A stretch of 64,000 nucleotides of DNA. Source: Ideonella sp. A 288 (GTDB lineage Bacteria > Pseudomonadota > Gammaproteobacteria > Burkholderiales > Burkholderiaceae_C). The notes under the pieces are model-generated. The model was given only the letters and a program-made list of their open reading frames with translations. It searched no databases and was not told the DNA's origin. A program made the position numbers and the translations under genes. This document shows positions 55,763 through 64,000 of the stretch, in pieces (position 1 is the stretch's first letter; each line of letters begins with the position of its first letter). The stretch lies in the NCBI RefSeq assembly GCF_002198735.1, contig NZ_MWLO01000065.1:1-64000 (forward strand). Reading direction: 5' to 3'.

Positions 55763-56697
55763 GACTCGCCTGCGGTGCCGATGTCAAAGACCGTCGGCAG
55801 TGAGCCTGCTCCATTTGAGCGAATGACGCTCGGCTCGCCACTTGCCAGATCTCCCCTGACCACGATGAACGCCTTCCTTGCCCTCATGAGTCTGGCGAGT
55901 TGGTACTCGACGTTCCCAGGGTGGGTAGGTCCCACATGAATCCGGCTAAAGCACGCAGTCAAGTAGTCCTTGAGTGCTGGGAGCATGAACGCGAAGTCAG
56001 GATCTGGGACTGGAACAATGCATCGCTCGATTACCTCGAGCAACTGAAGGTAGTAGGCGATCAGATTTCCGTGTACCTCCCACCGGCGCAGTTGAAGCAG
56101 TGTCAGAAGCAGGCCCCATCTTGATGAACCATGGGATCGGGGAATGAAGTATTCCAAGGCCTCACGACCTTCCTGATCGATCGGCAATTCCACAACCCAG
56201 GCTGCGAACTTCTCCCGCCGCTCCAGCACCGACATGGCGAGCCGCTGCATCGTCTCGGCAGCCAGATGCCACTCAATGTGGCTCATGGGCGTCGGATCGA
56301 GCAGTCTCCATGTAGGCTCGTACAAGAGGTCTTCTACTTCTGGAGCGCGTGACAGGGCCCGCCGTATCCATGGTGCGCTGCTCGAGTCGTTCCGCGCAAG
56401 CTCACGCAAAACCGCCGGCTCACCGCTTGCCAACATGCGATGGAACAACCGAGGTCGATCAATCTGAAAGTCGAGGTGAGAGATTTCTGTCATCAGCTTC
56501 TGCTCAAGCTGGTAACCGTTACTCACCTGCCACGAGTTGAAGAGAGCCTGTGTCAACGCCTGGGTCTGCCATCGTTCGATCTGGCGTGCCGCCTCACGTT
56601 TGGTCAAGCTCGCGAGGTCCGGACCAACCAATTGCACAACTGGCAGATCCGCCGGGCTGTCAAACGCGTTGGAGAAGACGGCAAGGTCGGTATACAT
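55759..56697 (-). CDS. Unknown alpha-helical protein
   Basis: A 312-aa protein of unknown function, rich in aromatic and charged helices (HRMLASGEPAVLRELARND, HIEWHLAAETMQRLAMSVLERREKFAAWVVELP, LARLMRARKAFIVVRGDL). No membrane segment, signal peptide or catalytic motif was recognised. Lower GC than the catabolic genes suggests transfer. Start ATG 56697; another ATG lies at 56709. It is divergent from an XRE regulator across a palindromic site at 56735-56751, so it is likely repressed by that protein. Confidence 0.65.
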   Translation of the reverse strand: MYTDLAVFSNAFDSPADLPVVQLVGPDLASLTKREAARQIERWQTQALTQALFNSWQVSNGYQLEQKLMTEISHLDFQIDRPRLFHRMLASGEPAVLRELARNDSSSAPWIRRALSRAPEVEDLLYEPTWRLLDPTPMSHIEWHLAAETMQRLAMSVLERREKFAAWVVELPIDQEGREALEYFIPRSHGSSRWGLLLTLLQLRRWEVHGNLIAYYLQLLEVIERCIVPVPDPDFAFMLPALKDYLTACFSRIHVGPTHPGNVEYQLARLMRARKAFIVVRGDLASGEPSVIRSNGAGSLPTVFDIGTAGES

Positions 56698-56734
56698 GAC
56701 AGGCGCCATCGTAAACGCCCTGCAGCGGGGACTT

Positions 56735-56751
56735 GGTACGGAAAACGTACC
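56735..56751. promoter_or_regulatory. Palindromic operator candidate for the XRE gene
   Basis: GGTACG-GAAAA-CGTACC: perfect 6-bp arms and 5-bp spacer, midway between the divergent unknown gene and the XRE regulator. Confidence 0.55.
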
Positions 56752-56795
56752 TGAGTTTCTGCCTAGACCTGTGTGTCGAGACTGTGCACAGTGGG

Positions 56796-57257
56796 ATGGA
56801 TTTCCGTCCTCACTGCGTGCACGAACAGACTGACCCGAAACCCAAAGCGGCGACCTCTGCCGCGGGCGTTGTCTCGCCCGCGCGACGAGACTCCAAATCC
56901 TTTGGCGCGATCCTGTTCGACGCGCGAACCCGGCGTGCCCTGACGCAACGAGAGCTTGCACGTCGGGCTGGTGTCGCGTTCTCAATCGTCAGCGAGATCG
57001 AGAACGGACGACGACCGCCTCCATCAGGCGAAGTACTTCATCGACTGAGTTGGGCGCTGGGCCCGAACGCGCCAGAAGCTGACTTGCTCAAACACGCCGC
57101 CCGTGCAGAGAGGCAGTCGCTCGGTCTCCGGATCAGCCGCGCCACACCACGACACGTCGCCGACCTCCTCCGAGACATCTCGCGGTTGGGCCATCAGTTG
57201 TCGACTCGGCAGGTCGCTGCGATCAGGACAAGCTTGACGGAGGAAGCCATGAAATAA
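56796..57257 (+). CDS. XRE-family regulator
   Basis: A 153-aa protein with an HTH_XRE domain at about 30-85 (FGAILFDARTRRALTQRELARRAGVAFSIVSEIENGRRPPPSGEVLHRLSWALG) and a short C-terminal helical region. Likely represses itself and the divergent unknown gene through the site at 56735-56751. ATG 56796 is chosen as the first standard start after the operator; a TTG at 56733 also opens the frame. It lies 278 bp upstream of tnsA in the same direction. Confidence 0.8.
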   Translation: MDFRPHCVHEQTDPKPKAATSAAGVVSPARRDSKSFGAILFDARTRRALTQRELARRAGVAFSIVSEIENGRRPPPSGEVLHRLSWALGPNAPEADLLKHAARAERQSLGLRISRATPRHVADLLRDISRLGHQLSTRQVAAIRTSLTEEAMK

Positions 57258-57534
57258 CGAACGGCGAGACCCCTTTCGAAGCCCCGCCGTCCGGGTAGCT
57301 CAGACAAACCGCCTTCGCAACCGGCAGAACGAAGGTTATCAGGTCAGGGCCACACGGGGTGGATTTGTTCGCGCCTTAGCCGCGAACACTCCTGGACGCT
57401 GATTCCAGTTCTGTCTTGTCACCCTGAGCGCAAGTTCTGACTGAACTTGCGCTCCTCCGGGTGCGCAGTAGACGAAGCCGGGTGGCGTCCCCGCTCTTGT
57501 GGTCTCGACTCGCCTCGAGCCGCATGGGGGGTCC
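57258..57534. other. Spacer before tnsA with two perfect inverted repeats
   Basis: 277 bp. Inverted repeats: GTTCGCG/CGCGAAC (57367-57373 and 57381-57387) and AGCGCAAGTTC/GAACTTGCGCT (57427-57437 and 57443-57453, 5-bp loop). No T-run follows either. They could be regulatory or transposase-binding sequences. No TGT-type transposon end was established. Confidence 0.5.
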
Positions 57535-58434
57535 ATGAAAACCGCCAAGCGCTTCTCCCCGCAAGTCCTTGCACGATTCGAGCGCCAGGGCCGCGGCACC
57601 GGCACCTACGCCGAGGCCCTTCCATGGCATCAGGTCACCCGCGGTGACCCTGCAAGTTCAGGCCGCAGTCACTTATTGAAATGGCGCGGACGCCTGAGAC
57701 ATCTGTTGTCCGACGGCGAACTAGGCCCACAACTCTTTGCGACGATGCTGCCCAACTTGGATGACTGCCTGGAACAGTGCAAGCTGTACGTGGACCCGGC
57801 GCCGCACCTCTTGGCAGCGTACTGCGAACGGGACCCAAATTCCCTTCTACCAGGCACTCTCCAGATTGCAACTGAGTTGGGTATTCGTCACCCTAAGGTG
57901 TACGGCGACGGGCAAGAGGCCTACTGGACTCTAACAACTGACCTAGTGCTCGTCTTCAGGGCTCCCGGTCAACCACGCGAACTGCTTGCGATTGCGTACA
58001 AGCCATCCGGCTTCGATGACAACCCCAGGAAAGTTCAACTCCTGAAACTTGAACGTGAGTACTGGGCGCGTCGGGGTGTGACTTGGCTCCTCATCACCCC
58101 GAGTCAGTCCATACCCGAAGTCGTACTCACCATTCGAAGGATTGCATGCTGGGCTCTCGATGGAGAGGCCTCTGAGAAGGAGCGCCGCACGGCCATCGAA
58201 GCCGCCCGTCAGCTTGGCGGCCACTCACAGACCAGCGTGCTACATGCGATCGCCTCGATTCAAGGAAGCATGGAGTCAGCACAGCGCTCGTTGTGGCAGG
58301 CCGTGTGGTACGGGGAGCTTCCTCTTGACCTGCGGCGTGACTGGCGCCCGCACCGCCCCCTCATCCTCATGCCTGAGGCTGAGTTTAGGACTTTCAATCC
58401 GGTTGGTTCCAGGAGGTCGGCATGGACTTCTTGA
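57535..58434 (+). CDS. tnsA: TnsA-type endonuclease
   Basis: A 299-aa protein of the TnsA family, which cuts the 5' ends during Tn7-like cut-and-paste transposition. Candidate catalytic residues Glu80 (LDDCLEQCKLYVDP), Asp136 (WTLTTDLVLVF) and Lys156 (ELLAIAYKP) keep nearly the spacing of Tn7 TnsA. The C-terminal part after 190 is helical and would contact TnsC. Start ATG 57535. tnsB begins 13 bp before this gene ends, behind a strong AGGAGGT site. Confidence 0.85.
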   Translation: MKTAKRFSPQVLARFERQGRGTGTYAEALPWHQVTRGDPASSGRSHLLKWRGRLRHLLSDGELGPQLFATMLPNLDDCLEQCKLYVDPAPHLLAAYCERDPNSLLPGTLQIATELGIRHPKVYGDGQEAYWTLTTDLVLVFRAPGQPRELLAIAYKPSGFDDNPRKVQLLKLEREYWARRGVTWLLITPSQSIPEVVLTIRRIACWALDGEASEKERRTAIEAARQLGGHSQTSVLHAIASIQGSMESAQRSLWQAVWYGELPLDLRRDWRPHRPLILMPEAEFRTFNPVGSRRSAWTS

Positions 58435-60791
58435 TCCACAACGCAACGTTCCGGCTGCTGAAGGAACCAGAACCTACGACGCCGCACGAACCTGGCATTT
58501 ACCGGGTCGTGCTGGATGCGCCGGCCATTGACCGGACTGTGACGGTACTCATTCAGGCGGATGCGCCGAACAGACGCGGCAAGGGCGGGCGGCCGCGCGC
58601 AGAGTCTCCTGCCAATTCAGAATGTGACGGCGATTCCGGTGCTTCTGTGGATCCCGATGGCGCCAGGACCGAGTCTCGCAAGGATGAACAAGGTACACCG
58701 CAGCAGGCAAAGAAGAAGAAGGGCAGCCCATCGCCCCTGGTAGGTCAACTCATCTGGATGATTCGCGGCGACATCATTCGCTTGGCCAAGGAGCGTGTAG
58801 TCCAGAAATTGCAGATTGAACGCGAGGTTCATGTATTTGCGAGCCCGCAGTCAGAGGCGGAGAAGGATCCGGATCAACGCGAGTATGAAAAGCGTGTGTT
58901 GGCGATGGCTGGTTTTCTGGACGTCAAGAAGATGCAGGAGAGCATCCTTGTTCATGAGAGCCTGGGTGGACTTGTCAAGCAGGCAACTGAAAATGCTGCC
59001 GTCAGTCGACCGTTTGTCTACAAGCAGTGGTCTACCCTCTGCCGGTTTGGATTCATTGAATCTAGCCTCAGAACAGGTTACAGAAACTGTGGCGCCCCCG
59101 GAAAAAATAGACCTGTCATTCCAGGCGTACGGAAGAAGGCTGGCAGGCTAACCGTCAAGCAGAGGATCAATCGTGCCTTTGGGCGCGACTATTCTCCAGA
59201 ACAGCCGGGCATGAGCATTGAATGGGCCGCCGCCATACGAGCGGCCGACAAACTCATCCCTGAGCCGAAGCCAAAGTGGTCAAAGCGCTGCACCCTCATC
59301 GTGTCTAGCGCTTTCGTCGGGAAGGGCAAACAGGTTGACGGGAAGATTGAGTTGATCAAGCCCGAGATGGGCGCGTATCCCAATGATCGTCAAATTCAGC
59401 GGGCACTGACCAAAGGGAAGTCGCGACTCCAACTGCTGCTGGAGAGGACCACCAAGAGGCACTTCAATAGCTCACTGCGCGGCCTCATTGCGCGCAACTG
59501 GCAAGGTGTGCCAGGCCCCGGTAGCCAATGGGCCATTGACTCCACGGTTGGTGATATTTACTTGAGATCCTCTTTCAACCGCGCATGGATCATTGGCAGG
59601 CCCATTGTCTACATCATTGTGGACATTTGGTCGACTGCTGTCGTCGGTTTCTATGTTTGCCTGACGGGTCCCAGTTGGAATACAGCAAAAGTTTCGCTGT
59701 TCAATTCGTCAGCAGACCCCGCTCTGCTCGGCGAAACCTGGGGGTACCAGCCAATACTGACGTTGGATCCTCAGCCATCTCTATGCTACGAGCTGATGTG
59801 TGACCGCGGAGAGTACCTGTCTGAAGGGGCACGTCAAACTGCCATGAAGCTCATTCCTCATACCGGCATCGCCATGCCGTATCGGGGAGATCTCAAGGGC
59901 TTAGCCGAAGTTCTGCATCGCATCGAAAAGGATGCGCAGTTCCTCTTTGTGCCCGGCGCGATGGACTTTCGGCGACAGGAGCTTGAACTTCGCCGGGTCG
60001 ACCCAAATGACAGCGTCTTGACGCTCCCTGAATACGTTCAATTCCTGCATGACCTCTTCGCTGAGTACAACCTCGCAGCGTGTCGAAGGCACCGGGTCGA
60101 TGCTCACATGTTTGCGGCGGGATGCCAACCATCTCCGGCTGGGCTGTGGCGCATGGGATTTGAAATGGGCATTGGTTTCCGGCGGCAGATCGAGGAGGCT
60201 GATCTCGTCACAGAGCTCCTGCCTCGTCGCACAGGTCGTGTCCGCAGAGATTGCGTCCGCTTCCTCAAGAACGACTACTCGTCGGAGGAGGTTAAGGCCG
60301 CGCACTGGACAGCGATCGCACGTAATTTCGGGGGGTGGGATGTCCCCGTTTATCACTACCCTGGGACTATGGGCCGCATCTGGACCCCAAACTCTGGCGG
60401 GTCAGGACTGCTTCGTTTGAAGCTCAGCGCTGAGTCTAAGGTTGCACCCGAGGCCTCCTACGAGGAACTGATGGACGTCCTCGCTATGGAGACCATGGCC
60501 CAGCCCGGCGTCAAGCACGCGAACAAGATGCACGCCATCGACTTCCTTGCACGCCGCACGGCTCTAATAGACCAGGCAAAGGTGTTGACTGCAGAGGCGA
60601 TAGCCCGAGCGACTGGGAAGGCTCCATCTTTCACGGAGGCTCGGCTCTTCGAGGTCGCAGCGACGCGCGGTGCCGAAGTGTCTGAGTCCAAGACTGCTGA
60701 CGAACTGCGGGATGAATCATTCCGACAACATGAGGCGATGATGGATTCGCTTCTGGCCTCGGCAAATCAAGGTGACGACTCTGATGACTGA
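58422..60791 (+). CDS. tnsB: TnsB-type DDE transposase
   Basis: A 789-aa transposase that joins the 3' ends to the target. A Lys-rich N-terminal region (about 50-110) and DNA-binding domains precede the rve core. Catalytic Asp373 (WAIDSTVGD), Asp461 (ELMCDRGEY) and Glu496 (KGLAEVLHR) have the classic D-35-E spacing between the last two. The C-terminal tail (about 650-789) would bind TnsC. Complete, no frameshift. GC lower than the chromosomal genes. Confidence 0.93.
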   Translation: MDFLIHNATFRLLKEPEPTTPHEPGIYRVVLDAPAIDRTVTVLIQADAPNRRGKGGRPRAESPANSECDGDSGASVDPDGARTESRKDEQGTPQQAKKKKGSPSPLVGQLIWMIRGDIIRLAKERVVQKLQIEREVHVFASPQSEAEKDPDQREYEKRVLAMAGFLDVKKMQESILVHESLGGLVKQATENAAVSRPFVYKQWSTLCRFGFIESSLRTGYRNCGAPGKNRPVIPGVRKKAGRLTVKQRINRAFGRDYSPEQPGMSIEWAAAIRAADKLIPEPKPKWSKRCTLIVSSAFVGKGKQVDGKIELIKPEMGAYPNDRQIQRALTKGKSRLQLLLERTTKRHFNSSLRGLIARNWQGVPGPGSQWAIDSTVGDIYLRSSFNRAWIIGRPIVYIIVDIWSTAVVGFYVCLTGPSWNTAKVSLFNSSADPALLGETWGYQPILTLDPQPSLCYELMCDRGEYLSEGARQTAMKLIPHTGIAMPYRGDLKGLAEVLHRIEKDAQFLFVPGAMDFRRQELELRRVDPNDSVLTLPEYVQFLHDLFAEYNLAACRRHRVDAHMFAAGCQPSPAGLWRMGFEMGIGFRRQIEEADLVTELLPRRTGRVRRDCVRFLKNDYSSEEVKAAHWTAIARNFGGWDVPVYHYPGTMGRIWTPNSGGSGLLRLKLSAESKVAPEASYEELMDVLAMETMAQPGVKHANKMHAIDFLARRTALIDQAKVLTAEAIARATGKAPSFTEARLFEVAATRGAEVSESKTADELRDESFRQHEAMMDSLLASANQGDDSDD

Positions 60792-62079
60792 GCAACTCGT
60801 GCTGGGTCCCTATGAAGGCAACATTCTCCAAATTCCGCTTGGCTCAATTCATTCGCGAGAGGAGGCATTGGAGCGCCTGATCGAGTTGCCCAAGATGCCG
60901 ATCAACCTAAGGGACCTGCCACGACATATCCGAGTGCACCACTTGATGGGCCTGAGAGACTTCCACGTACCGCCACTGGAGGAAGGGCGTCTCTTTGAGT
61001 CGATCGACCTGATGGTGCGGTCCGGCTATCACTACCGCGATCCTCGCTCTCCGGGCACCTTTGGCGTCATCAGTGGCGAACTGCCCATACGCATGTACCC
61101 TCGGATTCCGGCTCACGCTGCAGCAGTCGAAGGTGCCTCTGGGACGGGAAAGACGCAGGGCTGCCTGCGAAGCCTGAACCTATATCGTCACCAGACATTT
61201 CTGCACGGGCACTTTCCTGGTTTCAAGGATCCCCATTTTCAGGTCACACACCTGTCAGCTGACGTCCCGTCATCGGGTACCGCAGAGGACTTCGCGCGGG
61301 TCTTGATGCGTGCCTGGCAGCAAGCCACAGGAAGCACTCGGTTCGATCACCTGCTCAAGCGCGATCGATTCAGGAATCCAATGGAGGCACTGAACGAGTG
61401 GCGCCAAGTGGCCATTTCTCACTTTCTTGGCATTCTGCATCTGGACGAAGTCCAGAATTTCTTCAAGCTGGCCACGCTGGAGCAACGCCGGCGCCGGGAT
61501 GGAAAAGGCGGGACTCCTGAATTGAGCATTGTGGAAGATCGATGTCTGAAATGGATTCTTGAACTGCTCAACACCTGGGGCATACCCGTGCTGTTTTCGG
61601 GTACATCGGACGGCATTGGAGCATTGACAAAGCGACTCAGCAATCTGGAGCGGTTTGGAACGGGCGGCTACCACTCACTGTCAGTGTTCGATCAATGGGA
61701 CGATCCGGCATACAGGAAACAATTTCTTGGTCAACTTGGGCGCTATCAGTACACCATGCAGAAGCTCAAGGTCGACGACGATCTGGCCAAGCTCATCCTG
61801 GAACTGTCCGGCGGCATTCCGCGAGTTATCGTCGCCCTGTGGGTTTCAGCAAATCGCCTCGCGCTGGAGCGCCCGGACGACAAGTTGACAACCTCGGATT
61901 TCGTCTTGGCATCCCAAACTTACCTCGGCCCACTTGCGCCCGCGATTGCTGCTGTCCGCAGCAAAGACCCACTTCGGATGCGTGTATACGAAGATCTGGT
62001 TTCCCAGGACACGACCTTCTGGTCGCGGCTCTGGGGTCGGGTCGGGCAGTCAAGCCCCGTTCCACCGATCGCTTCGTAG
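60784..62079 (+). CDS. tnsC: TnsC-type AAA+ ATPase
   Basis: A 431-aa AAA+ regulator that connects target selection to the transposase. Walker A GASGTGKT (about 118-125), Walker B GILHLDEVQN (about 217-226), sensor region VLFSGTSDGIG. It overlaps the end of tnsB by 8 bp. ATG 60784 is used; a GTG at 60772 is also in frame. It ends facing tniQ with one base between the stops. Confidence 0.93.
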   Translation: MTEQLVLGPYEGNILQIPLGSIHSREEALERLIELPKMPINLRDLPRHIRVHHLMGLRDFHVPPLEEGRLFESIDLMVRSGYHYRDPRSPGTFGVISGELPIRMYPRIPAHAAAVEGASGTGKTQGCLRSLNLYRHQTFLHGHFPGFKDPHFQVTHLSADVPSSGTAEDFARVLMRAWQQATGSTRFDHLLKRDRFRNPMEALNEWRQVAISHFLGILHLDEVQNFFKLATLEQRRRRDGKGGTPELSIVEDRCLKWILELLNTWGIPVLFSGTSDGIGALTKRLSNLERFGTGGYHSLSVFDQWDDPAYRKQFLGQLGRYQYTMQKLKVDDDLAKLILELSGGIPRVIVALWVSANRLALERPDDKLTTSDFVLASQTYLGPLAPAIAAVRSKDPLRMRVYEDLVSQDTTFWSRLWGRVGQSSPVPPIAS

Positions 62080-62080
62080 T

Positions 62081-63460
62081 CTACGCAGTTGCTACGCGAC
62101 TCTGGGGCCGTCCAGCCGCTTTGCTGGCGCATTGAACGCGATTCGGCATGGATGGCCGCGATCGTGGTACGCGCGCTGGATCCTCGTTGGCCACGTCCAT
62201 TTCTCGCAGCGCGGCGATCAGCGGGGCGGCCATACGCCTGATCAGATCCAAGAGTTCGCCTACGGTGACCCCACCCTGAGCGGCCGACTCCTCAATATCG
62301 AGTTCTTCCAGCAACAGCGCACGAGCTGCTTCCAGCATCGATCGTCCGCCCTTCATTGCTAAGGTTGGCAGACCGATTCCGCCTAGCGATTTGCGAACTT
62401 GGTACTGCCCACTTCCAGCTGCGCGATTCGCCCGACCGTAGCTGCCTCTGCCCTTGATATAGAGGGCACGAAGGGCATTGAGGTCCGGAGGTGTGAGTAC
62501 GGCCTCCTCTTTCGGAGTTGCCGCTTGGGTCCTATCGGCTTCCATGAACTTGTGCAGCGCCTCATCCGCCGACTCGAAGAGGACGCATGCCGCCAGAACA
62601 TAGGCATCGGACGAGGACGCTGAGTTGGACATCCACAGCACGCCGTCGACTTGACTGACGATAGTGCCGGTTGGCTTACTGGCAATACCGGGAAGAATTG
62701 TTGCGAGCCACTCTGACGGAAAGGCTGAGGCAATCCAGTCGCTCAGCAAGGGTTCATTGCAGGTCTTCTTGCCGCTGGCATGCATGCGGAGCCCGGCGTT
62801 TCGTGCCGGCACCCGAAGGACATCGCGCACCGCCCGTACCGCGATGGGTTTCCGAGTGTCGAGCAGTCCAAGGCAAATCCGCGTGAAGCGGTCGACCATC
62901 GGGTGCTGCGTGGCGATGCAGACCCACGCCTGTCCAAGCTCCTGCGCTTGGGCGAGCCATGCTGACGGGGCCTTGAGATATGCGTCCTCGGACTCCACCA
63001 AGTGGAGCGCCATTCGGTGTTTTGCGCACCAATAGATTCCCGGTAGCTGGTGCGCCCGCCGCCAGTAGCTGCGCCCAAACGTTGCCTGGTCTGATTTGAC
63101 GCAGTCCTCACAGAGGTAAGCACCCTGGCGGGCCGTCCTCATCGCAGAGAGGCGCAGGATCTGCCGATTCGCCTTGCTGCCGTGCTCAAGCGTGTGCTGA
63201 TATGAGGTGATGCCGCGCCTGTATGGCAAAGTGGTGTGCTGCCTGACAAAGACGATCACCGACATACCTGCCACTCGGCTCAAGAGTTCAACGCAGGCAA
63301 CGTCTTCGTCGACGGTCTCAAGCTGCCGAGCCCAGCGTGCCATGGCTTGAACAGTTTCGGACGTCTTTCGAAAACCATTGCAACGCATCACCGCACCCAG
63401 GTAGGAACTGTCGAGCTCATCTGGCAGCGCCTCTGGCCTGACAAAGTCAGCTTCGATCAT
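62081..63460 (-). CDS. tniQ: TniQ-family target selector
   Basis: A 459-aa TniQ/TnsD-like protein. The zinc-finger region CEDCVKSDQATFGRSYWRRAHQLPGIYWCAKHRMALHLV (about 116-155) is the family signature with CxxC and CxxH. The remaining part is longer than the smallest TniQ proteins, and a Lys-Gly/Tyr-rich HTH-like stretch lies near 345-375. Such proteins recognise the target, by DNA binding or through CRISPR effectors in CASTs. Oriented against tnsABC. Confidence 0.9.
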   Translation of the reverse strand: MIEADFVRPEALPDELDSSYLGAVMRCNGFRKTSETVQAMARWARQLETVDEDVACVELLSRVAGMSVIVFVRQHTTLPYRRGITSYQHTLEHGSKANRQILRLSAMRTARQGAYLCEDCVKSDQATFGRSYWRRAHQLPGIYWCAKHRMALHLVESEDAYLKAPSAWLAQAQELGQAWVCIATQHPMVDRFTRICLGLLDTRKPIAVRAVRDVLRVPARNAGLRMHASGKKTCNEPLLSDWIASAFPSEWLATILPGIASKPTGTIVSQVDGVLWMSNSASSSDAYVLAACVLFESADEALHKFMEADRTQAATPKEEAVLTPPDLNALRALYIKGRGSYGRANRAAGSGQYQVRKSLGGIGLPTLAMKGGRSMLEAARALLLEELDIEESAAQGGVTVGELLDLIRRMAAPLIAALREMDVANEDPARVPRSRPSMPNRVQCASKAAGRPQSRVATA

Positions 63461-63815
63461 TGCTGCCCTCCTTTCTGCCGAGTTCGCCCTTTGGGCTCAG
63501 CAACGAAAGGGAGCGGATGACTGTCGACAGCGCCCTGGCGTGTGATGCCGAACCATCCCACGCGGCCTGGATCGCCTCAACGAGTTCAGCGTTCCCACGA
63601 ACGGCATCCGCCGTGACGCCGACGGAGAACTGTTCGACATAGAGGCACACCTCCTCCATGAGCCTGGAGTGGCGGAGGCCCTGGCCGGACAGGATCCGGC
63701 TCACCTGCGACTGGCTCGCGCCGACGGCCTCGGCGATCTGGGCCTGGGTGATTCCATGCTCCCTGCAGATTTCACCTGCCCTGAGAGCGCGAGCGACGGT
63801 CGCTACATCGTGCAT
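63447..63815 (-). CDS. Small HTH regulator upstream of tniQ
   Basis: A 122-aa protein with a helix-turn-helix at about 8-50 (ALRAGEICREHGITQAQIAEAVGASQSQVSRILSGQGLRHSRLMEEVCLYVEQF). It overlaps the tniQ start by 14 bp, so the two are coexpressed. Four TATGC repeats directly before its ATG suggest autoregulation. It may control transposition. Confidence 0.8.
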   Translation of the reverse strand: MHDVATVARALRAGEICREHGITQAQIAEAVGASQSQVSRILSGQGLRHSRLMEEVCLYVEQFSVGVTADAVRGNAELVEAIQAAWDGSASHARALSTVIRSLSLLSPKGELGRKEGSNDRS

Positions 63816-63847
63816 GCATACAGCATATCACAGCGCATATCCGCATA
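63816..63847 (-). promoter_or_regulatory. Cluster of four TATGC repeats at the HTH-tniQ promoter
   Basis: On the plus strand GCATA occurs at 63816, 63823, 63835 and 63843. The array abuts the HTH gene start at 63815, leaving no room for a ribosome site, so it is a probable operator and perhaps a leaderless promoter. Confidence 0.45.
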
Positions 63848-63857
63848 CCTCCGTCTC

Positions 63858-64000
63858 TCAGCCGAGCGGAGGCTCCTGCTGGAGCAAATCCGCCACGCTG
63901 CCGGCCCGACGACGCCCAAGTGCCCGTTCAATCACCTGCTGCGTCAGCGGCAGCCGGTGAAGTACCGCAAGTTTGGGCTTCAGTCCCGGGACGGCCTGGT
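63858..64000 (-). CDS. 3' end of an unidentified gene, cut by the window edge
   Basis: The last 46 codons (QAVPGLKPKLAVLHRLPLTQQVIERALGRRRAGSVADLLQQEPPLG, stop at 63858-63860) form a coherent helical C-terminus. The rest lies beyond the window. Family not recognised. It reads towards the HTH-tniQ genes. Confidence 0.45.
   Translation of the reverse strand, partial: QAVPGLKPKLAVLHRLPLTQQVIERALGRRRAGSVADLLQQEPPLG

Noticed and set aside
57258-57534. Transposon right end upstream of tnsA
   Set aside because: No TGT-type terminus with repeated TnsB-like sites could be established, so no boundary is claimed.
55565-64000. CRISPR array or guide cassette associated with the Tn7-like module
   Set aside because: No regularly spaced direct repeats of CRISPR size were seen in this part of the window.

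Overview
The window is high-GC DNA with the codon habits of a betaproteobacterium. A minCDE locus, a PEP-CTERM protein, 7Fe ferredoxin, soxBDAG-type genes and TonB receptors suggest Burkholderiales, perhaps the Rubrivivax/Leptothrix/Ideonella side. That placement is inferred from gene content only. No rRNA, tRNA or CRISPR array was recognised.

Layout: 0.4-2.4 kb, minC-minD-minE. 2.3-7.7 kb, a PEP-CTERM protein running antisense into minE, a small membrane protein, an alpha/beta hydrolase fused to a LuxR HTH, a PAS-GGDEF-EAL protein and a lipoprotein. 8.6-14.9 kb, an oxidative catabolic block: TetR regulator, molybdopterin oxidoreductase, ferredoxin, SDR, kappa-GST/HCCA-isomerase-like protein and Rieske oxygenase. 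15.3-24.1 kb, an accessory island. It holds a 1518-aa sacsin-like Bergerat ATPase with a C-terminal YEIK (NOV/DUF3883-like) domain. Tail-to-tail with it is a 331-codon nuclease-like gene cut in two by an intact 3138-bp IS66 element flanked by a perfect 8-bp target duplication.

24.4-54.9 kb is a large peptide and amino-acid catabolic region. It contains a four-subunit sarcosine-oxidase-type enzyme (soxBDAG order), an M20 glutamate carboxypeptidase-like enzyme, a TonB receptor, a beta-lactamase-fold hydrolase, an XRE-cupin regulator and a dgcN-dgcA-esterase-M32-MFS operon. Facing it is an eight-gene minus-strand operon: TonB receptor, MFS, hydrolase, DUF885, hydrolase, beta-lactamase fold, M3 oligopeptidase, iodotyrosine-deiodinase-like flavoprotein. 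An AraC regulator and an M19 dipeptidase close the region. Five copies of a 20-bp near-palindrome (consensus about GTGGTCAATATACTATCCAC) sit at promoters between 29.6 and 35.6 kb and probably define a regulon of the XRE-cupin protein. Together the genes look able to import a peptide, cut it, and channel D-glutamate and N-methyl amino acids into metabolism.

55-64 kb carries an IS66 remnant, an unknown two-gene unit cut by it, a divergent XRE regulator with a palindromic operator, and a Tn7-like transposition module (tnsA-tnsB-tnsC facing tniQ and a small HTH gene) that continues past the window edge.
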